Positions 27,181 through 36,000 of a stretch of 64,000 nucleotides of DNA are shown here, in pieces. The position numbers were made by a program, and so were the translations under genes. Location: NCBI GenBank assembly GCA_041918515.1, contig JAYRVO010000151.1, forward strand, positions 62,001-126,000. The letters are read 5' to 3'. The stretch is from SSF26 sp041918515 (GTDB lineage Bacteria; Chloroflexota; Anaerolineae; J102). The notes under the pieces are model-generated. The model did not search any database. It had not been told where the DNA came from and saw nothing but the letters and a program-made list of their open reading frames with translations. Within the stretch, counting starts at the first letter, position 1, and the number at the start of each line of letters is the position of its first letter.

Positions 27181-27386
27181 GGGGTGGGTTCCTCAGAATG
27201 GGTTTGGCGGCTGCAACGCCGGCGGAAAGTGATCCGCTAAGGTCGCGAAGAAACGCGAAGTACTTGGGGCAGGTGGCGCAGGCGGTCTTGGTTCAGGCGC
27301 AGTCTCTCAACCGGGCGCGAACGGGCATTGTAGGCCAGGCGCCGGGCAGCGGCAAACTTGTTGGCGGTATGTTAGAATTGGCGCTT

Positions 27387-27917
27387 ATGGACACCTTCGA
27401 GATCAGAATGACCCCTGTGCCGGATGAAGACGAAGTCTTCTGGTCCGCCGACATCTTAGTGAATGGCCGCCCTTTCCTGGAACAGGTGCGTGATTTCGAG
27501 CAGCCCTTCGCCGACGCCGAAGGACATCCGAACATTGCCGGCAGCTACACCCCGGTTCTGTTCTGGCGGGACTTTTTCAACGCTTTCGCCGATGATCTCC
27601 AGGGCAAGGGTGGGTATCCTTCCGAGAGCGGCGGTCTCTGGATCGCCCTCTTCGAGTGTGTTTGCCTGTCACCGGGTTGCTGGCCGCTGATGGTCGATCT
27701 CATGGTGGAGCCTGAGCATGTCATCTGGCAGCAATTCATGCAGCCGCACCGCCGGGGACAGTCCTCCTACCAACCCCTTTGGGACTACTCCGGTTTTGGC
27801 CCCTTTACCTTCGACCGCGCCGTCTTCGAAGCCGAGATCGGGAAGCTCCGCACCCTCGCCAGTCAGATTCCCGTTCTCCCTGATATGGAAGATGTGCATG
27901 GTGATCCGATAGAGTAG
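27387..27917 (+). CDS. Conserved-looking protein of unknown function
   Basis: This protein of about 176 residues is not recognised. The sequence (MDTFEIRMTPVPDEDEVFWSADILVNGRPF at the start, of which the first 20 residues are distinctive) is rich in acidic and aromatic residues and has no signal peptide or membrane segment. Codon usage looks like that of its neighbours, and the frame is open 63 codons further upstream; the ATG at 27387 was chosen because the upstream part is low in hydrophobic pattern. ATG at 27369 is an alternative. It resembles small proteins of immunity or SUKH-like size, but no specific motif supports that. Confidence 0.6.
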   Translation: MDTFEIRMTPVPDEDEVFWSADILVNGRPFLEQVRDFEQPFADAEGHPNIAGSYTPVLFWRDFFNAFADDLQGKGGYPSESGGLWIALFECVCLSPGCWPLMVDLMVEPEHVIWQQFMQPHRRGQSSYQPLWDYSGFGPFTFDRAVFEAEIGKLRTLASQIPVLPDMEDVHGDPIE

Positions 27918-28068
27918 TGACTCTGGTCATCTCAATTTTTTTTCGTTTGGCCCGGTCCCCCGACCGAGCGGCTGTAGATGGAGGGCATTGTAGGGCATAT
28001 TGGGTGGAGACAAAGATGCGGGCGAAGGCGTTGACAGAAACCTGACGAAGCCGCTCACCTGTGTTGAG

Positions 28069-28098
28069 TTGCCCACCTCGCCCTTCTCGATGTATAAT
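28069..28098 (+). promoter_or_regulatory. Promoter upstream of the Phd/PIN pair
   Basis: TTGCCC and TATAAT are separated by 18 bases. Transcription would start about 175 bases before the antitoxin ATG and would run through the inverted repeat at 28156-28240. Confidence 0.45.
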
Positions 28099-28155
28099 TT
28101 GTACAAAGTTATCATTAATACTATAGTATCTTGCTAGCTAAATTCTTGCACAATG

Positions 28156-28240
28156 AGCAAGAAAACTTACCACCAAGGCACAAAGACACGAAGGAGAAGA
28201 AACTGAACAGCTTGGTGTCTTCGTGTCTTCGTGGTTCACG
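28156..28240. repeat. Imperfect inverted repeat of the CACAAAGACACGAAG family
   Basis: The left part reads ACCACCAAGGCACAAAGACA and the right part ends GTGTCTTCGTGTCTTCGTGG, roughly complementary arms with a central spacer. Related elements occur at 30918, 39663 and 43729 in this window, always between genes. Confidence 0.6.
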
Positions 28241-28280
28241 ATTCGTTTGGTTCCGGCTCGTCCGGGTTAGGAATAGTGCT

Positions 28281-28589
28281 ATGCTCAAGACTATCTCTGC
28301 TTCAGATTTGCGGACCAACATCAAAGACGTGCTTAACCAAATTGCCTACGGCCATGTGGACTATCTGGTCGAAAAATTCGGGGAGCCGACGGTCGCTATG
28401 ATCAGCATCGCAGATTACGGCATTCTGCAAGAAGTGCGACAGCAGCAAACAACGAGCGCACTCCGCGAGATGATCGAGCAAGTGCGCGCTCGACGCCTGC
28501 AGATGGATGAGGCCGAGTTGAGCACCCTGATCGATGAGGCGCGGACGGATTTCCATCGTAGCCAGAATCGGCCGGCCGATGCCCATTAG
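28281..28589 (+). CDS. Phd/YefM-type antitoxin
   Basis: The protein of 102 residues begins MLKTISASDLRTNIKDVLNQ, the typical Phd/YefM DNA-binding start, followed by DYLVEKFGEPTVAMISIADY, the beta-strand and helix core of the fold. The C-terminal half is helical and charged and would wrap the toxin. The ATG at 28281 is preceded by AGGA about ten bases upstream; the frame extends 50 codons further 5' but that stretch is repeat-derived. It overlaps the PIN-domain gene by 11 bases, the usual arrangement of a type II toxin-antitoxin operon, which it likely autoregulates. Confidence 0.88.
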   Translation: MLKTISASDLRTNIKDVLNQIAYGHVDYLVEKFGEPTVAMISIADYGILQEVRQQQTTSALREMIEQVRARRLQMDEAELSTLIDEARTDFHRSQNRPADAH

Positions 28590-29004
28590 CGTCGTTCTCG
28601 ATACGAATGTACTCATCAGCGGCCTGCTGGTGGCCGAAGGCCATGCCGCGCGGTTGCTCGACGCCTGGTTGGACGAGCGATTCAGGTTGGTCACCTCACT
28701 GTATCAGATCGAAGAAGCGTTGCACGTACTTTCCTACCCGCGCATCGCCCGGCGACTGCATCTGAGTGAGGCCGAATTGACAGCTTTCACGAACGGCTTG
28801 CTGACGCGAGCGACTGTGACACCGGGCCAGTTGCGCCTGTCCGGTGTGACTCGCGACCCCAAAGACGATGCCATTGTCGCCTGTGCCGTGGAAGGCCGGG
28901 CGCAGTACATCGCCAGCGGCGACCAGGATTTGCTGGTGCTGGGCAGTTATGCAGGTATCGTTGTGCTCACACCGCGAGAGTTTCTGGAGCGGATTGGTGG
29001 GTAA
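28579..29004 (+). CDS. PIN-domain toxin
   Basis: This 141-residue protein matches the putative toxin family of PIN ribonucleases (TIGR00305 type). The acidic residues that bind Mg2+ are visible: Asp in SVVLDTNVLISGLL, Glu in LYQIEEALHVLSYPRI, Asp in RDPKDDAIVACA, and Asp in ASGDQDLLVLG. PIN toxins cut tRNA or rRNA and stop growth when the antitoxin is lost. It overlaps the Phd-like antitoxin gene by 11 bases and is followed 34 bases later by the S9 peptidase gene. Confidence 0.88.
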   Translation: MPISVVLDTNVLISGLLVAEGHAARLLDAWLDERFRLVTSLYQIEEALHVLSYPRIARRLHLSEAELTAFTNGLLTRATVTPGQLRLSGVTRDPKDDAIVACAVEGRAQYIASGDQDLLVLGSYAGIVVLTPREFLERIGG

Positions 29005-29038
29005 GGCATACACCTCAAAGTTCCATCACTCAACACCC

Positions 29039-30895
29039 ATGCACCCCGACATCATCCTCACTGAAAAATACGAACGCAACGGCTGGCCTTCGCTCGTCCG
29101 ACCCGACCTCAAGCCCCCCGCCGGCTGGAGCCTGCCCCTGGTGCTGAGCGTCAACCGGGTGCGCAATCACGCGCTCTCACCCGACGGCGCCAGCATCGCC
29201 TTCATTTGGGATCGAGGCGATCTTTCGGATATCTACACACTCCCGGCCGCGGGCGGCTGGCCCCAACGTCTCTCCTTCGACCGAGCGCCCGTGGCCTACT
29301 GGGACGACGAAATCCCGCGCTGGTCGCCTGATGGCAGCAGCCTGGCCTTCACCCTGGCCGGACATGTTCACATTGTCGATCTCCCCGGCAGCCTGCCGCG
29401 CAAGCTCAGCGATTTTGCCGCCAGCGCCTCCTCGCCCGTGTGGATGCCCGACAACCGCGGCCTGATCGTCACCGTCGCCCGCCATGATGCCGACCAACTG
29501 CTCCTGACCGACCGCGACGGTGCCTGGCCGCGCAGCCTGACGAACGACCCCACCGCCGACCACTGGGACGCCCAACCCTCGCCCAATGGCCGCCGGGTGG
29601 CCTATGTGCGGCGGCCCTTCGACGACCTCAACCGGCTGGACATCTGCGTCATCGACCTGGAGGCGGGCGCGGAGGATCAGATGGTGGGGCGGGCGCAGGA
29701 GCGCAACTGGGAGCCGCGCTGGTCGCCCGATGGCAGCCAGGTCGCCTTTGTCTCGCAGCGCGGGGGTGGGTTCAACGAAATCTGGTTGGCCGCAAGCGAT
29801 GGGTCGGGGCTGCGCCAACTCACCCGGCTGGGCCACGATTGCGCCGAGCTGGCCTGGTCGCCGGAGGGCGGACGCATCGCCTGCACAGTCAACCGGGCCG
29901 GCGCCTTCGATCTTGCCATCATCGACGCTCAAACCGGCGCGGCTCAGTTCGTGGTCGCGGGCGCTGGCTATCACTCGCGGCCGGCCTGGTCGCCAGATGG
30001 CGCGTTTCTGACCTTCGAGCACGAAAGCCCGATCCAGCCGCCTGACCTTTATCGGCTGGAGTTGGCGACGGGGGCCGTGACCCCACTGACGTTCTCGTTC
30101 CCACCGGCTTTGGCCGCCAACCGCCTGCTTTCGCCCGCCCCCGTCGCCTATCGCAGCTTCGACGGCCTCGAGATCCCGGCCTTCCTCTTCCGCCCTGAAC
30201 GTCCCAATGGCGTCGCGGTCGTCTATCCGCATGGCGGGCCGTCCTCGCTTTATGCCTGCGAATGGGACCCGATTGTGCAGTATTTCGTGGCCAAGGGCTA
30301 TACGATCCTGGCCCCCAACTACCGCGGCAGCACAGGCTATGGGCTGGCCTTCGAGCACGCCAATTACGGCGACTGGGGGGGAGGCGACACCCAGGATTGT
30401 TTGTTTGGGGCCAGACATCTGGCCGGGCTGCCCGGCATCGACCCGGCCCGCATCGCCATCTTCGGCGGCAGCTATGGCGGCTACCTCACCGCTTGCTGTC
30501 TCTCCCGCGACCCCGACTATCTCTTTGCTTGCGGCGTCAGCAAATATGGCGACGCCAACTTGGTCAGCTCGTGGGCGCAGTGCAATCGCGACCTGCGCTT
30601 GTACAGCGAGATTTTCCTGGGTCACCCCGCGGCCCGCCGCCCGGCCTACCTGGCTGGCTCACCCATCTACCAGGTCGAGAACGTGCAGAAGCCAGTGCTG
30701 ATCTTGCACGGGTTGGACGACGACGTGGTGCCGCCGGAGGCATCGGAAGAGTGGGCCGAGGCATTGCGCCGGGCGGGGAAAACGTTCGAGTACAAGACCT
30801 ACGCCGGGGAGCCGCACGGTTTCCTGCTTCGCCGGACGCAACTCGACGCTTACACACGTATCGAGCGTTTTTTGGATTGGCATTTGTTGCCGTGA
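29039..30895 (+). CDS. S9-family serine peptidase (acylaminoacyl/dipeptidyl type)
   Basis: From the ATG at 29039 the protein has 618 residues. Residues about 40-380 form a TolB-like beta-propeller (repeats with WSPDGSSLAF, WSPDGSQVAFVSQ, WSPEGGRIACTV). The C-terminal 240 residues are an alpha/beta hydrolase with the S9 triad: Ser in IFGGSYGGYLTACC (about 477), Asp in ILHGLDDDVVPPEAS (about 559) and His in GEPHGFLLR (about 592). No signal peptide is seen. Such enzymes release N-terminal residues or dipeptides from oligopeptides in the cytoplasm. The reading frame continues upstream inside the PIN gene, which is not coding there. Confidence 0.92.
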   Translation: MHPDIILTEKYERNGWPSLVRPDLKPPAGWSLPLVLSVNRVRNHALSPDGASIAFIWDRGDLSDIYTLPAAGGWPQRLSFDRAPVAYWDDEIPRWSPDGSSLAFTLAGHVHIVDLPGSLPRKLSDFAASASSPVWMPDNRGLIVTVARHDADQLLLTDRDGAWPRSLTNDPTADHWDAQPSPNGRRVAYVRRPFDDLNRLDICVIDLEAGAEDQMVGRAQERNWEPRWSPDGSQVAFVSQRGGGFNEIWLAASDGSGLRQLTRLGHDCAELAWSPEGGRIACTVNRAGAFDLAIIDAQTGAAQFVVAGAGYHSRPAWSPDGAFLTFEHESPIQPPDLYRLELATGAVTPLTFSFPPALAANRLLSPAPVAYRSFDGLEIPAFLFRPERPNGVAVVYPHGGPSSLYACEWDPIVQYFVAKGYTILAPNYRGSTGYGLAFEHANYGDWGGGDTQDCLFGARHLAGLPGIDPARIAIFGGSYGGYLTACCLSRDPDYLFACGVSKYGDANLVSSWAQCNRDLRLYSEIFLGHPAARRPAYLAGSPIYQVENVQKPVLILHGLDDDVVPPEASEEWAEALRRAGKTFEYKTYAGEPHGFLLRRTQLDAYTRIERFLDWHLLP

Positions 30896-30917
30896 GGCGT
30901 GAAACGTGAAGCGTGAA

Positions 30918-30947
30918 CGTCTTTGCGCCTTTGCGTGAGATAAAAAA
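30918..30947. repeat. 30-bp element repeated exactly at 43729-43758
   Basis: CGTCTTTGCGCCTTTGCGTG followed by AGATAAAAAA occurs here on the plus strand and, as its reverse complement, at 43729-43758. It lies just after the S9 peptidase stop and belongs to the dispersed intergenic repeat family seen elsewhere in the window. Confidence 0.75.
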
Positions 30948-31059
30948 TTGCCTGATCAATGCCTTCACCAAATTTCAATCTTCGTCACTTTCAGGTCGCA
31001 GCCGCGAGATTCAGCATCGCTACGCTTAGGCCGGGCGAAGCACTGCAGCGATTAGAAAT

Positions 31060-31317
31060 ATGGCAACTTTGAGTAATTACGCACTACGTTTGCAAACCTC
31101 TCTCCTGGACGAACTGCGTATCGTTGTTGAGGAGGAAGGCACAACCCTCAATCAGTTCATCAACGTTGCTGTGGCCGAGAAGTTGGCCGCGTTGCGCACC
31201 GAAGCCTATTTTCGCGAGCGGGCAGCCCGCGCCAATGGGGCGGATTTTCTGGTCATCCTGGAAAAGGCTGGGACTACGGTTGCCATCGCAGGGGACGAAC
31301 TATCCCCAACACCATAG
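31060..31317 (+). CDS. Ribbon-helix-helix (HicB/Arc-like) antitoxin-type protein, orphan
   Basis: The 85-residue protein starts MATLSNYALRLQTSLLDELR and continues EEGTTLNQFINVAVAEKLAA, a ribbon-helix-helix fold in which the first beta-strand would bind DNA and the two helices dimerise. Such proteins are usually called HicB-like antitoxins. The C-terminal part is short and has no HicB-like RNase H domain. No toxin gene lies beside it: upstream is the peptidase and downstream the convergent AbiEii gene. It could be a solitary repressor or the remnant of a toxin-antitoxin pair. Confidence 0.7.
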   Translation: MATLSNYALRLQTSLLDELRIVVEEEGTTLNQFINVAVAEKLAALRTEAYFRERAARANGADFLVILEKAGTTVAIAGDELSPTP

Positions 31318-31434
31318 ACACAAGGGGGAAGGCACGAGGCCAGGATGCCAGCTGGCCTGCAGGCGTCATCCTGAGCCTGTCGAAGGGCCTTTCGTTGTCT
31401 ATAATGAGCGGCACGGCATCCTCCTGCGGACATC
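31318..31434. other. Short convergent spacer with dispersed repeat
   Basis: It contains GCGTCATCCTGAGCCTGTCG followed by AAGG (about 31363-31386), a fragment of a dispersed intergenic repeat related to the element at 63391-63667. No gene is seen. Confidence 0.45.
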
Positions 31435-32196
31435 TCATTCAGGCAGCACGGGTTCGAACGCGAAACTCCTCACCATCGCTTCGATCTGCTCGTTCTCCAC
31501 GGTTCGTGCACAATAAATGGAACGCATGTCGTCTTCTCGTTCCAGACGAGCGATCCGCCAATGGGCCTGAATCGCTTCAGGGGTGATGGGTGCGCGCACC
31601 TCCTTGCGCCGCAACAGTGAGAACACCTCGGCAAGATCAACCGGGTGTGCTTCCAGGAGCAGATAGAGGTCGTAGAAGTCGCGATAGCGCGCTCGCTGGC
31701 TGGCGGCCCGCAGTTTTTCGGCGCAGATCTCGCGCACGTCCATCACATCGACGACGAACTCAAGCCCCCAGACGTTGGCATAGGAACGCTGACAGGCTGG
31801 CAGCAGCACGTTCTGCTTGCGGTCAATCTCGACCTTGATTGCCCCCGGCTGCTCCAGGATGCCGGGATACCAGAGGCGTTCGATCTTGATGGTCGCAGGC
31901 GATTCGTACTCTTTGCGAACCTGGAACAATTCCTCTGCCGTCAGGACTCGTCGCACCGTTTCAAGAGTCAGCCCCTGGTGCAGCGACGTGAAATCCAGGT
32001 CTTCCGAAAAGCGCTGCTGCGGCAGGTAGCAGTGGTGCAGGGCTGTGCCGCCTTTGAAGACCAGGATGCCGCCGAGTTCTGAGCTGGCGATGCGCTGCAT
32101 AGCCAGGGTCAGCTGGTAATCCTTCTCGGCGATGTCGAGGGGGTAGCGCAGCCGCTTGCGGTTGATCAACTGGAGTTGCTGGCGGCTAATCGTCAT
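31435..32196 (-). CDS. AbiEii/AbiGii-family nucleotidyltransferase toxin
   Basis: This protein of 253 residues is the toxin of a type IV AbiE-like system. The nucleotidyltransferase signature is GILVFKGGTALHHCYL followed by RFSEDLDFTSL (the G-G/T and D-x-D residues that bind metal and nucleotide). AbiEii-type enzymes add nucleotides to tRNA acceptor ends or otherwise block growth during phage infection. The start at 32196 is preferred because GGAGG lies nine bases upstream; an in-frame ATG at 32217 is possible. It overlaps the AbiEi gene by 11 bases. Confidence 0.87.
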   Translation of the reverse strand: MTISRQQLQLINRKRLRYPLDIAEKDYQLTLAMQRIASSELGGILVFKGGTALHHCYLPQQRFSEDLDFTSLHQGLTLETVRRVLTAEELFQVRKEYESPATIKIERLWYPGILEQPGAIKVEIDRKQNVLLPACQRSYANVWGLEFVVDVMDVREICAEKLRAASQRARYRDFYDLYLLLEAHPVDLAEVFSLLRRKEVRAPITPEAIQAHWRIARLEREDDMRSIYCARTVENEQIEAMVRSFAFEPVLPE

Positions 32197-32998
32197 GGCG
32201 CGCCCCTCCTGCTTCATAACTCGTCGTGTCCGCGGCCATTATCAGAGGATCAACATACAGCCGCCACCTGGCATCGTAGCGATGGGCGTGAGGCGTGGCC
32301 CGGCTGACCGAGGTAGACGCGGCGGATCGTCCGTGCAGCCGGGCCGTGTCCACGCCCGCCGCGTCGAGCAGGTGTCCCCAAATGCGCAAGGTCGTCAAGT
32401 TGGCCCGCAGCAGGAAAGCCTCCAGCCGGTCGAAATCGAGCTGGCGGCGGTATTCCGCCAGCTTTTCCACGACCAGGCTGAGGCTCAACTGCGTGCGGTG
32501 AAACTGAATCATGTCAATCAACGCCTTCTCAGGCTGGGCCATGCGCACCTGACGATGGCTGATCTCCACCATCTGCCACCCGTAGTAGTAGGCGGCGGTG
32601 GTCTTGACAAAGCGATAGCGAACGCCCTCGACGGTGGCTGCACTGTGTTGCTGCAAGCAGACCGATGTCACCACAGCCAGCAGTTGATCATACAGCCCCC
32701 AATGCTGCAAGGCAGACTCGAACGACACATAGGATTCGGGCGCAAGAATCTGGGCGACGGCAAAGCGCGACAGGGTGGATGCGCCCAACGAGCTCAACTC
32801 GGCGATCTGGTACACCCCGCGCTTGTGGCGCACCAGCCATCCGGCGTCGGCCAGGTTCTTGACGAACGTGCGCCGGTAAGCATCGCTTTTGTCGGGCAGC
32901 AACGTCGCCAGGTCGGCGAAGGCGACGACGTTGCCGTGGGTCAGCAGCGCCTGCTCCAGGACGTGCAGTTGCGTTTGGGTCAGGATGGTTCGTTTCAT
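32186..32998 (-). CDS. AbiEi-family antitoxin
   Basis: From MKRTILTQTQLHVLEQALLT the protein has 270 residues. The N-terminal winged helix (about 5-75: VAFADLATLLPDKSDAYRR, then WLVRHKRGVYQI) is the AbiEi DNA-binding domain; the rest matches the AbiEi antitoxin body (SYVSFESALQHWGLYD, then MAQPEKALIDMIQF). AbiEi represses the operon and neutralises AbiEii without direct contact. It lies 47 bases after the stop of the nSTAND gene on the same strand, so it may be read through from that operon. Two GATATGA/AATATGA-like motifs at 33007-33040 may be its operator. Confidence 0.85.
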   Translation of the reverse strand: MKRTILTQTQLHVLEQALLTHGNVVAFADLATLLPDKSDAYRRTFVKNLADAGWLVRHKRGVYQIAELSSLGASTLSRFAVAQILAPESYVSFESALQHWGLYDQLLAVVTSVCLQQHSAATVEGVRYRFVKTTAAYYYGWQMVEISHRQVRMAQPEKALIDMIQFHRTQLSLSLVVEKLAEYRRQLDFDRLEAFLLRANLTTLRIWGHLLDAAGVDTARLHGRSAASTSVSRATPHAHRYDARWRLYVDPLIMAADTTSYEAGGARHDD

Positions 32999-33045
32999 AT
33001 AGGCATGATATGACAAAAGACTAATTTACACAATATGAAACGAGA

Positions 33046-36000
33046 TCACTCCAACCCATACTCCTTCCTCTCCCCCTCCGTCAACTCAGCCGGCCGGCGT
33101 TGGATGAGCGGCGCCGCCAATTCGAGCAGAACCGCCGGCGTGGCAGGCCATATCGTCGCACCGTCGATCACCAGATAACGACCATCAGGCGAAAACTCGA
33201 TCGAGGGATAAACCCTCGCGAATCGCCAGAGTCTCTTCTGGTTCCGAATATCAAGAACATCCACCCCCCGCTCATCACCAACAACCAGCAAGCCGCCATC
33301 CGGGCTGAGCGCGCTCACCGTTTGCCCTTCTTCTATCGGCAGCTCACCGATCATGTTGCCCGTTTCGACCTCGAAGACATACGCCCGACCTTTCTCGCTA
33401 TCGGCGGCGGCCAGGAAATCCCCTTTTGGGCTGAACACTGCCTTGCTATCATCGATCCCTGCGGGCAGTGAATAGCGCAGTTTGCCCTCAGCAAGATTCC
33501 AGACACGCGGCGGAGCCGTCGTGCTAAAGGCCACAACCCACCGGGCATCCGGGCTGAAGACGTGCGCGGTTGCAGCTTCCGTCAGGATCAATTCCTCGCC
33601 GCTTTGGAGGTTCCAGAGCTTCTGCGCCGAGTCGCAGTCGTAAACGAGCGCGGGCTTCGCCGATTCGACAAAACACAGGCTCGATACACTGTCCGTGATG
33701 TCGGCGGCTACCTGCTGTTCGGTTTGCGCATCCCACAGCCGAGGCGCGTCGTTCAGGGCTTTGGTGCGAATGAACGCTCCATCAGGGCTGAATTCTACCT
33801 CCTCGAACGGCGCAAAATCTTTCAGCATCTCCTCCCTGGTCTGTAGATTCCAGATGCGATAGAGCGACTCGCCGCTTTTAGAGTCCTCATACCATACAGC
33901 CAGCATCCTGCCGTCGTTGCTGAAACGAATATCATCATTACAGGAGCCGTAGCTAATCGGAATCCGCAGCAAGGCCTTATTCCCTCTTTCTATGGTGCTC
34001 CACACGTGCAACTCACCTTCGACCGTAGCCATAGCCACAAACCGGCCGTCCTCACTGAATCCGGCGCACCTTGCGCCTTCCCCCAGCGTGAACCGCTCCT
34101 CCTGCCGCTCGATATCCCATAGATGATCGACGCCGTCCGCATCCTCAACCACAGCCAGGCGACCATCCTCGCTCAGCCAGGCACTCGAGGAATCACTTGC
34201 TCTTCCAAAGCTGAGCTTCTCCTCGCCGGTGGCAAGATCGAACAGCGCGTAATTTCCATCAGGGTCGGCACCGATGAGGAAGCGACCCTTGTCCCACCAT
34301 GCAGCAGCACTCTGGAAATACTTGAGCTCTTCTCCGGTTGCACCTTTCCAGAGTCTCGCATTAAGGTAAGTGTTGTAACTTTCGAAAGGGTTGGTAGTCA
34401 AGATGTTTGACCCATCATCTTGGAACGCTATCGACTCGAAATCAGCCCCTAAGGGCAACTGCTGGCGATAGGTCGTCGCGTCCCACACCGTCGCCGAATT
34501 TTGCCCGTTCAGAATGGCAAGACGGCCATCGGCGCTGAATTCAATCGAGTCCAGTTCGACATCTGGGAACAGCTTGCGCCGCCGTTCGCTGTCCCATAGC
34601 TCGTTGTTGATGTAAACATAGCGCCCGTCGGGGCTGAAGCTCAAGGATTCGGGATTTGCTTTCGTTTCGTCGATGGCATAGATGGAATTGCCTGTGGCGA
34701 CATCCCAGACCTCGATGCCATTGCTCGTCCCCAGAATCGCCACCCGCTTTCCATCCTCACTGAAGCTGACAATGGCGTCCTGACCTACATCCCCTAACTT
34801 CATAGGCTCCGACGAGTCGAAACCCCTTATTGTCGCCTCGCCCTCTTGATCCACGACCGCAATGTTCTCGTCATGCCGGTCGAACCAGACATCAGCCGCA
34901 TCCGGTAGCGACTTCACCTCCGAGCCATCGCCGGCGCGCAACATGCGCCAGCCGTCATCCTTCATCTTGACCGCCAGCAATTCGCCACTCTGGCTGAACT
35001 TGAGCTGCTCGACGCCTGCCTCTGTGATCTCATAGAGGATTTTGCCGGTTTGCGCATCCAACACCCGCGCCCCGCCTTTTTCGCTTATAACGGCAATGCG
35101 AGCATCGTGAGCGTCAACTCCGGCGTCGCTGATCGCTACACCCTTGCCAAAGGGATGGAGCGCCTTCCCGGTGTGGGCATCCCGCAGATCAATCCCTGAA
35201 TCGAAGGATTCAACGATGACCACCCGATTAGATATTTCCAGCCAATAACCTGACGCAGCCAACGGTAACTCTTTTCCCGTTCCGGCGTCCAATAGTTGCA
35301 GGCGGTCATAGCTGTCGCTAAACCATAGGCGCTCGCCATCCGAACTGAATTCTACCCTGGAATCAGTATTTTGTTTTCTCATCAGCGCTGTCTGAGTCTT
35401 TGCATCCCACAAAGTCCATCCTAATTCACCATGCGTCACGATTCTCTCCATCGTGGGGCCAATGGTGACGCCATAGAATTCGCCAGGCAATTCCACGATC
35501 GCTTTGCCATCGGTCGTATCCCGGACATAGGTCTTGCCATCGGACAATGTGAAAAAGTAGCGATCATCTATTATGCCAACCCTTAACCACGGTTGCGATT
35601 CGAAATGGTCGATTTCCGTGCCGGTCGCGGCATCCCACAAACGCACGACGCCATCGCTCTCCTGCGTCACCAGCCGCGTCCCGCTCGCCGCGAAAAACGC
35701 CCGCCCGAACGTCCGTTCGGGGTCAGCAAGGAAAGGCTTCCACGGTGCCGCCGCCGCCATCGCTTTCACAAGCGCGTCTCTGGCTTGGTCAGTCACATAG
35801 CCGTCGGTTTCATAGGTGGTTGTGATCGCCCACCGCGCCAGCAGCAGGGCCAGGTCTGGGGATGCGGGACGATCTGCGAGGGCGGTTTGGGCCTGGGCTG
35901 CCAGTTCGACAGCCTGAGTGCGACGAGTCTGATATTCATAGTGTTTCCGCGCGCTGACGGATTGCCGCGCTAATGTAAACGCAATGAGCGTCAATCCAAT

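Larger units (their letters stand above)
27918..28280. other. Intergenic region with promoter and inverted repeat
   Basis: This 363-base spacer contains a good promoter near 28069-28098 and an imperfect inverted repeat of the CACAAAGACACGAAG type at about 28156-28240. No gene was recognised in it. Confidence 0.6.

Noticed and set aside
29177..30625. Antisense open frame of 482 codons over the S9 peptidase
   Set aside because: Shadow of the peptidase; no conserved motif.
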